Shown here piece by piece: positions 31,498 through 38,262 of a DNA stretch of 38,262 nucleotides. Each line of letters begins with the position of its first letter. Within the stretch, counting starts at the first letter, position 1. Source of the DNA: Pelomyxa schiedti (taxonomy: Eukaryota > Evosea > Pelobiontida > Pelomyxidae); the NCBI GenBank assembly GCA_020536535.1, contig JAHLWZ010000870.1, positions 1 through 38,262 of the forward strand, read 5' to 3'. The position numbers were made by a program, and so were the translations under genes. The notes beneath the pieces were generated by a model. The model saw only the letters and a list, made by a program, of their open reading frames with translations, was not told where the DNA came from and searched no databases.

Positions 31498-34400
31498 ATG
31501 AGGGACGGGGGGCAGGGGGAGGCGGCGGCCGCGGCGGAGCAGCAGCAGGGGGACGGGGAGGAGCCCCGGCCCGCGACGCCGCCCCGCAGCAGGCACAGGC
31601 ACAGGCACTCCACCGCCGCGTCGTCGTCGGCATCGCCCTCCTCGGAGCCGCAGCCCCTCTCGCTCTCGTCGTCCACCGACGGGCTGGAGCAGCTCCTGGC
31701 CCTCCACGTCCACAAGCAGCAGCAGCGGCTGCTGCAAGAGGAGCAGCAGCAGCAGCAGCAGGGCGGCGAGAGGGCGTCGCGGCACCGGCACCACAACAAG
31801 GCCGCGGCCCCGCTGGATCCCAGCGACGAAATCGAGCAGGACCAGCAGCGGCACCACGGCCACCGCCACCGGCACCAATTGCAGCAGCAGCAGTTGGAGG
31901 AGCAGCCGCAGGAACAGCGGGAGCAGGAGCAGGACCGGGACCAGGAGCGAGAAAGAGAACGGGAGCGGGAGCGAGAAGAACAACAGAATAATATGAAAGC
32001 GCCGGGACGGAGGGGGCATTTCTCGCCGGCTATTGTTGTCACGGGCACTGACGCTGATCCTGATGTGGATTCCAGTGTCAGTTGCTCCACAACCCAACTT
32101 ATATCGGAAACTGCACCCGTTGAGGAAACACAACCCTCAGAGGCATCCACGCCTACGTTGGAATCACAAACGGAATCACAATTGCAGTCACTGTCTGCAT
32201 CTGCACCTGCATTATCATCCTCACCACCAACATCAAATATCACACCAGCATCAATGTTGTCTGTTTCCGTGCAGGCACATTCAGAGGAGAGAGGTTCTGC
32301 ACTGTCAACACCTTCTGACATGATAAATCCAGTACCAGCGAGCCCTTCCCCAGTACTATCTAATTTCAACACACCAACCCCATCACAATTACCCAACCAA
32401 CTGAGTAGGGTGGTGTTGGGATTAGGTAACTTACCACTGGCACTTCTCCCTGGAGAGGAATTAATCACATCTGTGACTTCGGTCTATGACCCTCGCCACT
32501 CTGCCCCTACTATTTCTCTCCTTAATCTTTCCAATCTCTCTACAACACCTACACTTATTTCACCTCGTCTATCTAACCACCCACCTCCACCAAGTGGACC
32601 CGCTCCATCACCCTCCCAGCTGAATATGTCACCTAGCTCTCGTACACATCTTGTGTCACCTCCACCAACCTCATCCACCCCGCCAATATCACCATCCTCG
32701 ACATCTTCAACGAGTAGTTTCGTAATAGCACCACCCCCTGGTTCTGTGTCTACTCCACCCCAACATCATCATAAGCACCTCAGTGCAACTTCATTTCTCT
32801 CTGCCTTGACTAGAGATACTGCACCCAAAAAAACGGGCACACTTTTTATTACAAACTTCAGGCTGAGTTTTGTTTACTCTCCAGAATCGTATGGAGCCAC
32901 AGCAGTTGCATCTGTTGTAGCTAGACTGAAGCTTGAAAAAAAGACCAAAAAATCAACAGCGGAGCCTGCATTAAACAACAACATTGGTTGTGTGAATATG
33001 AATAATGGAGGCGTTTGCACCTGTGGTGCCCAGAGAGGGGACAAGCCAAAGGGGTGTCATGTAGCAGTTACCATTCCCCTTGCAACAATAAGTAGTATGA
33101 AATGGACTTGTTCCAAAGGATCCAGAACTTGTAAAATTATATGCAAAGACATTAAAATTGCTTCCTTTAGCTTTACTACACAAGATGGTACGAGTTTTTT
33201 GTGTGTTTTTACTTGAACCTTCTCTACTAGATTCTGCTGATCACATAGAAAAATTACTTGACAAACTTGTATTTGTTACCTCAGTGACCCGCCTATTTGC
33301 TTTCTACTACCGTCCAACATTCAATGAGAATGGCTGGAATATATATGATCCACTACGTGAGTACAGGCGTTTAGGCATTCCTGACTCCAGTATGTTTGTC
33401 AAATTCAATTTGTATGCCAGAAATGGCAATAAAATAATACCTATGCAGCATGGAGAATATCAGAAGCCAATATGCGTTATACACTGTGTCCCTCCTATCC
33501 AACGCTACTGGTTGTTCCTTATGAGTGCGATGATGAATTAATTCGGTGTGGAAGAACTGTGTGGAGAAAAAGCTCACTCTTTTAGACAAGCTGCTCAATT
33601 TCGTACATCCTCGCGATTTCCTGTTTTTTCATGGAGGCACATTGAAACCGGTGCTGTGATTATGAGATCTTCCCAGCCAAAGGTTTGTTTTGGAATGTGT
33701 ATAATATGAGTGATATTCTTTTATACAGGCTGGTTTGCTTGGAAACAGAAATTCTGCAGAAGAAGACATGCTCCGGAAAGTTACAAAAATAAGAGGAAAA
33801 TTGGTATTTATTGATGCCCGACCAAAGTAACAGATCTGTTACGATTACATTCGACTGTCTAAATTCCCAAAGGGTTAATGCTGTGGTCAACCAAACCAAG
33901 GGGGCTGGGTTTGAGGATCCTCTATTTTATGACAATACTGTACTTCATTTCCTTGGCATAGGTAGTTCCCTTTTCATTTCTCTATTCATACTTACAGACT
34001 TTAGAGAATATTCATGTTATGCGTGAAAGCTTCAAAAAAGTACGGGAGGCCAGTATGGGTGGAAGTGACCAAATGTACTATTGTCTATGTGGAAAATCCT
34101 TAATTTCTTTCCAGTTTTCCCCAAATCACAGCTTCAGGGTGGTTCACACATCTTCAAGCACTTCTGCAAGGTGCTTCAAAAATTGCGGGTTTTCTTGCCA
34201 CAGGTACATCTGTACTTGTGCATTGCTCTGATGGTTGGGACAGGACACCTCAAGTAAAGTTTTTCTTCGTTGTTGCGCTACTTACATCTCCATCAAAAAG
34301 CTTACCTCACTTGCTCAAGTTCTCCTTGATCCATTTTCTCGTACAATTCGCGGCTTTGAAATTCTGATAGAAAAAGAATGGCTATCCTTTGGACACAAAT

Positions 34401-36801
34401 TTTCCTTTCGGTACCAAATGCCACGAAGTCCTTCACTCACTGATCACAAGAATTGGCCATGGGCGAAAAGAAGACAACGAGAGATCTCCCACGTTTTTGC
34501 AGTTTCTTGGTAGCAACGTCTTCTAGTATCATTACTTATGTCTTGTCCCCAGATTGTGTTTTCCAGATTTCTCTGCAGTTTCCTGTGGCGTTCGAGTTTA
34601 ATGATTCTTTTCTTCTTGCAATAGTCGATTCGCTGTATTCTTGCAGGTAGAAACAACAACAAAAAACCCACAAAATAATTTGCTTTCTGAGGTTTGGTAC
34701 TTTTTTGGCTGACTGTCAATTTCAACGGACAGCTCTCCAACTTGCTCTCAATACTGTTTCCTTGTGGTATTTTCTTTTCTTTCTTGGTGTTGACTAAGTT
34801 TTCCACTTTTGTAAAGGTCTGAAATCAATTCCAATTTAGATCCATTCTTGAATACCTTATATTCACCGGTATCAGGCTTTTTTCTTTTCCATGTCTTATG
34901 TCTCTTAGACAGATAAAGTAATCTGGCCAAAAACAGATATAAGATATCTGTGCTATTGGCAAGGGTGTGATTTCCACTGTAGGTTTGCGCATGTGTAACC
35001 CAAAAAAGTTGTTACCAGAGATATCCTGTGGAGTATGTATTTGACTCCCTTGGTTGGCGTGAGGAAAGGAATAATGAAACCTCTTGCATAGAACAGTACT
35101 CAACCCTATGCTCACAAGTATAACAACTCCCGTGGAAGAAATATAGGGAATTTAGTACCTGTTTAGGAACCTAAAAATCGCATCACTCAAGCCATAGTGT
35201 TAAGTGAATACGACAGCCAAGACGGTATTATAATCGATGTAAATTCCTTCTTACCGAGTGCAGATGAGCAAATGTCCATTTCAGCTGCAGTGATAAATCT
35301 ACCTGCAGGAACCCGAGTCATAGTACTAGATGCCACAAACGAAAACTTGTGGATGGTAGCAATGGAAAGTGATCCCACAGCGAAAGGCTATTTCCCTCGT
35401 TTCAATCTTCAACCAATCTCCACTGTGCCTGGTAATTTCTAGGATGTCTTCACAATGTGGGCCTTACTATAAAAAGATGAAGCAAAACCTGAGAGCGTTC
35501 TGGAAGAAAAAAGCAAAGACCCAGAGAAATTAGAAAAGGCGGAAAAGCCAAGCCCCAAGTTAGAAAAACTGTACAAAAGTAAGGTAGGGTCTTTCCGAGC
35601 TAAGACTCTGCTCTCACGATAGAGAATTCACAGATGAAGAATGTATTTTCTATTTCTGCGCCATCGCGATTTGTCCACGTTGTACATGTCGGAGCAGATA
35701 CACAGGTGATATTGTAGGGAATAAAAATTACTTAATTTGTTTAGCAGCCGGTATCTAGTGCACCGCCAGTAGCTCCTTTGACGTTCACACCTACAAATCC
35801 CACCAAACCAACAGGGAAACAAACAGTATGGATCTTCTTTAAATTTTTCCAATCTAATCTGTCCACACAATTCAAAAGAGATGGGCAACAATGTACAACC
35901 ACTTTCCTTCTTTCGTTTCTTATTTACGCCTTTCACACTTATAGAAGACAAAAAAAAATTGGTGGAAAACGGCAGACAGAAATGTAACCTACTCCTTTGG
36001 GAGAAGTGAAAGAGCATTCTAATTGCATCTAGGGTTTTTGATTCTGAATCCCTCACAACTGTGTCTGTTGCCACATACCACAAAGCTCCCATGAGTCCTC
36101 GTCCTGGGCTCACCGTGCCTGATGAACCCAATCCCAGCCCACGGCTTACCCCAAGCCCCGTGGGTGATCCCAATGACAGTGACAGTGGAAAAGAAAACAC
36201 CATAGACAACGACCCCACGGCCGACGACAAAACTCTGGACACCTCAGTGGTCGGGGGTGAGTCCAACCCCGAACTCGGGGAAAAACCCACCAACACCACA
36301 ACGGAGGAACCAGATGCTCAACAACACAAGCCCAATGGCACCACCATCAGCAACAACACCCAGTACAACACTGACCCATCTCTGGATCCCGCACCCAGCA
36401 GAGCCAGGACACCACCACCGGCCCAGCCCCCGCTTTCACAACTGGGCTGGGAGCAGCAGAAGATAATGCACGGCTTGGATAGGAAACCACCCAAGCCGCA
36501 GTTCCGCCCCGAGACTCACAAGCCCTGCTCACCACCTCTCTGGGCCAACGCCGATTTCCATGTACTATTGCGCAAGGCCAAGCCACCAAGAGGCGGCTGC
36601 GGGGTTGCACCCTTGTCACTAGCAACCTGCTTCTCAGTTATATCTTCTTCATCAACTCCACTCACACCTACTACACCTACTACACCCACAACACCACTTT
36701 CACCATCACCAACACCAAGTACAATGCACAGGCGCAACACTTCATCCTCATCGGCAGATCAAACAAACAAACCACTCCCAAAACTACCACCAAAATCCTA
36801 A
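31498..36801 (+). CDS. Myotubularin-family PI3P phosphatase with SH3-like domain and CRIB motif (many exons)
   Basis: Removes the 3-phosphate from PI3P/PI(3,5)P2. Exon 1 (31498-33187) encodes a Gln/Arg/Ser/Pro-rich N-terminus and a PH-GRAM domain interrupted by low-complexity inserts ([54 protein letters not shown]). The phosphatase domain follows: [56 protein letters not shown]. The active site [10 protein letters not shown] has its Cys codon at 34224 and an intact C-x5-R. Then come [31 protein letters not shown] and [19 protein letters not shown]. In the same frame, 35159-35430 encodes an SH3-like domain ([28 protein letters not shown]). A Lys/Glu helix follows, then a CRIB motif [14 protein letters not shown] (35652-35693) in exon 35625-35705. 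The rest is a Pro/Thr/Ser-rich tail ending LPKLPPKS. The last join (about 35830-36040) is unresolved. Confidence 0.85.
31738..31763 (+). repeat. CAG/GAG trinucleotide repeat encoding poly-Gln
   Basis: A short CAG-rich tract lies in exon 1 of the myotubularin gene, within a longer Gln/Glu/His/Arg-rich region (31690-31990). Confidence 0.7.
35652..35693 (+). other. CRIB (Cdc42/Rac-binding) motif within the myotubularin gene
   Basis: The codons spell [14 protein letters not shown], which fits the consensus I-S-x-P-x(2-4)-F-x-H-x2-H-V-G at every fixed position. A basic stretch ([15 protein letters not shown]) precedes it, as in PAK and WASP CRIB regions. The exon is bounded by an acceptor ending at 35624 and a donor at 35706, and it joins the preceding Lys/Glu exon in phase 0. 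Confidence 0.82.
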
Positions 36802-36908
36802 CCACCTACCACCCCCCCTTATACTATTGACTTTTGGCCTTCAACAAAGGCTACTTTTTTTTGGTAACAGAAACTAACAACAAACAAGAAAAATCTTTTT
36901 TTCTCAGT

Positions 36909-38023
36909 TTAAGAAATCAAACACCAAGAAGGGGTAGGTGGTGGTTTTTGTTCTTCTGTGCCCAGAACGCGGTAATGCTTTTTAGCAAGAGCCATCCAAA
37001 ATTTTGGTACCATGTCACATACCGATTTGTAGTCATCTGAAGGCTTGGAAACAATTCGGAGCTCAAATGGGGCATTCCCCATCAGCACTGCAATATCATC
37101 ACTCCAGGAGAATAAGCACGCACCGGTCCAGGATTCATAGGAATTGAGTTCTATAACCTTAATGTGGGGAGTTTGGCCCTGGTCAAAGGCATCCACATCC
37201 ACAAAAAGGTCAACAATGTAGGTATCTATGTGAGAGAGTCGGTTCTTCAACTCAGAGTCAAAGAATGAGTGGAATAGATTGCAGAGGTCGGCGTGGTGCT
37301 TTGCAATCTGAGGGTAGTAGCACAAGTGGTCATACTGGCTTACAGCTGTGAGCTTATTCCCTTTGACCCAAGCCCGGAATTCGTAGTGTTGCTTTTTACA
37401 AATTTCGTGGTCCCATTGGCGGAGTGCTATGCAGGTTCTGACATACGGAAAGAGAGTTTGAATGCTATTCAAATCCTCGCGCACGCGCCAACTTTTGCAC
37501 AACAATTTGAGAACATCAGTTCCATTCCTTACGGCCAGTCTCTCCTGCAAAGCGCGCATTAAGCCATTGAGTACATCTTGCGGAGTTACAATTGGAAGAG
37601 AGGAGGGGTCAGTCGGAATTGGCTCTTGCGGTACTTGCCTTTCCGTTTGTGTCGAGTATTCCAGGATGAATTTGATTACATCTTCTTGAAGCTCTGGATC
37701 AGAAGTGTTTGACACAATAGCATCCTTTGGGCTTCTGCTGTCCAGCTTAACAAATGCAACCCTTTCGGAGGCCAGAGCTCTGTTCACCGCCTCGTCCCCT
37801 CCCTTCCCGGAAGCAGAACCCTTCACCGAATCCGAACCCGGATCATACAGCTCCCTCAGCGCCGAGTCAATTCTCCCAGCCAACGCCACCAAAGTGGCCA
37901 AATGCACTTCCTCAGTCCCAGAACAACTCGCGTTCTCCCGCGTCGACGACGACACTGACGATGACGCCCCAGAAGACGTTGCCGTTGTTATTGATGAAGA
38001 AGAAGAAGATGATGATGAGGACG

Positions 38024-38088
<65 letters not shown>

Positions 38089-38262
38089 GAGCTCGCTGTT
38101 GCCGCATTCGTGGCATCGCAACTGGAAGAAGGAGAAGGGGGAGGGGGAGGGGGCGAAGCGGCAGGCGGGGCGGCTGCGAGGCGCGAGAGCAGGGGGGACT
38201 CGGCCGGGGACGCCGCGAGGATGCAGCCCATGTCGGGCTCGTCGAGCCACACGAACCGCGAG
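36909..38262 (-). CDS. CDC123/D123-family protein, 5' end cut by the window (intronless as seen)
   Basis: CDC123 proteins are ATP-grasp-like chaperones that assemble translation factor eIF2. The visible part (at least 447 codons) has no intron and ends with TAG at 36909. The frame stays open to the window edge (WLDEPDMGC near the edge), so the true start may lie outside; ATG at 38231 is the first in the visible frame. The N-terminal 120 residues are Ala/Pro/Ser-rich with about 22 Thr in a row. Family blocks: RVAFVKLDSRSPKDAIVSN (compare the KLNWSAPKDA type), YEFRAWVKGNKLTAVSQYDH, YIVDLFVDVDAF and VIELNSYESWTGACLFSW. The ligand motif is ELNSY rather than the usual DFNP, so this is a divergent member; ATP/magnesium binding is still plausible. 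Confidence 0.82.
38023..38089 (-). repeat. (GTT)22 microsatellite encoding poly-Thr
   Basis: About 22 perfect GTT units on the plus strand read as ACA/Thr codons in the CDC123-like frame and as AAC/Asn in an overlapping frame. This is a probable length-variable homopolymer tract inside a coding region. Confidence 0.92.

Noticed and set aside
31160-31501. 113-codon plus-strand open frame before the myotubularin start
   Set aside because: Basic and Thr/Pro-rich with no motif, overlaps the true start and ends there; most likely leader sequence.
31416-32468. 350-codon minus-strand open frame opposite the myotubularin N-terminus
   Set aside because: Shadow of a GC-rich repeat-bearing exon; the Cys/Ser-rich product has no domain, and the plus strand reads into a PH-GRAM domain.
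1-38262. tRNA, rRNA, transposon or viral insertion
   Set aside because: No cloverleaf with A/B boxes, rRNA-like block, transposase, reverse transcriptase or terminal repeat was noticed while reading; a tRNAscan or RepeatMasker run would be needed to be certain.

Overview
The window is a gene-dense piece of nuclear DNA from a eukaryote, most likely a free-living unicellular protist. Most genes are cut by many short GT-AG introns, often only 40-60 nt, that join in consistent reading phase. All three standard stop codons are used. The proteins are eukaryote-specific: kinesin, myotubularin, OTUD5, C2CD5, PQ-loop transporter, Maelstrom, Notch-type LNR and Sel1. I cannot fix the lineage from sequence alone. 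An amoebozoan-like or other deep eukaryotic protist is plausible, and the B12-type radical SAM gene would suit an organism with microaerobic or bacterial-transfer history.

Layout: 18 genes fill the window with very short gaps. 190-2336 (+) acidic unknown protein. 2435-4439 (+) Maelstrom-domain protein. 4527-5520 (+) HAD phosphatase. 5617-7105 (-) unknown. 7398-8136 (+) claudin-like four-helix membrane protein. 8219-9612 (+) unknown. 9968-11242 (+) PQ-loop lysosomal amino-acid transporter. 11718-14335 (+) radical SAM enzyme. 14494-15344 (-) second HAD hydrolase. 15582-17411 (+) OTUD5-like deubiquitinase. 17518-18642 (+) membrane protein with five LNR repeats. 18676-21843 (-) intronless kinesin/alpha-beta-hydrolase/RING/YEATS-like fusion. 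21910-23168 (+) RGG-rich unknown. 23284-26177 (+) Sel1-repeat protein. 26189-26595 (-) small unknown. 26743-31097 (+) C2CD5 orthologue. 31498-36801 (+) myotubularin with SH3-like and CRIB segments. 36909-38262 (-) CDC123/D123-family protein, cut by the window edge.

There is no operon and no obvious single pathway. Several genes touch endolysosomal membranes and trafficking (PQ-loop transporter, C2CD5, myotubularin), ubiquitin signalling (OTUD5, the RING fusion) or phosphate-ester hydrolysis (two HAD enzymes, myotubularin). The strongest candidates for something undescribed are two multidomain architectures. One is the kinesin + alpha/beta hydrolase + split RING + YEATS-like protein in one uninterrupted reading frame. 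The other is a catalytically intact myotubularin that continues into an SH3-like domain and a textbook CRIB motif, which would tie PI3P turnover to Cdc42/Rac. A protist Maelstrom domain with the metazoan-type E-H-C-C residues is third.

Exon joins were deduced by hand from GT-AG sites, phase and family resemblance. Domain names come from motif recognition, not from database searches.
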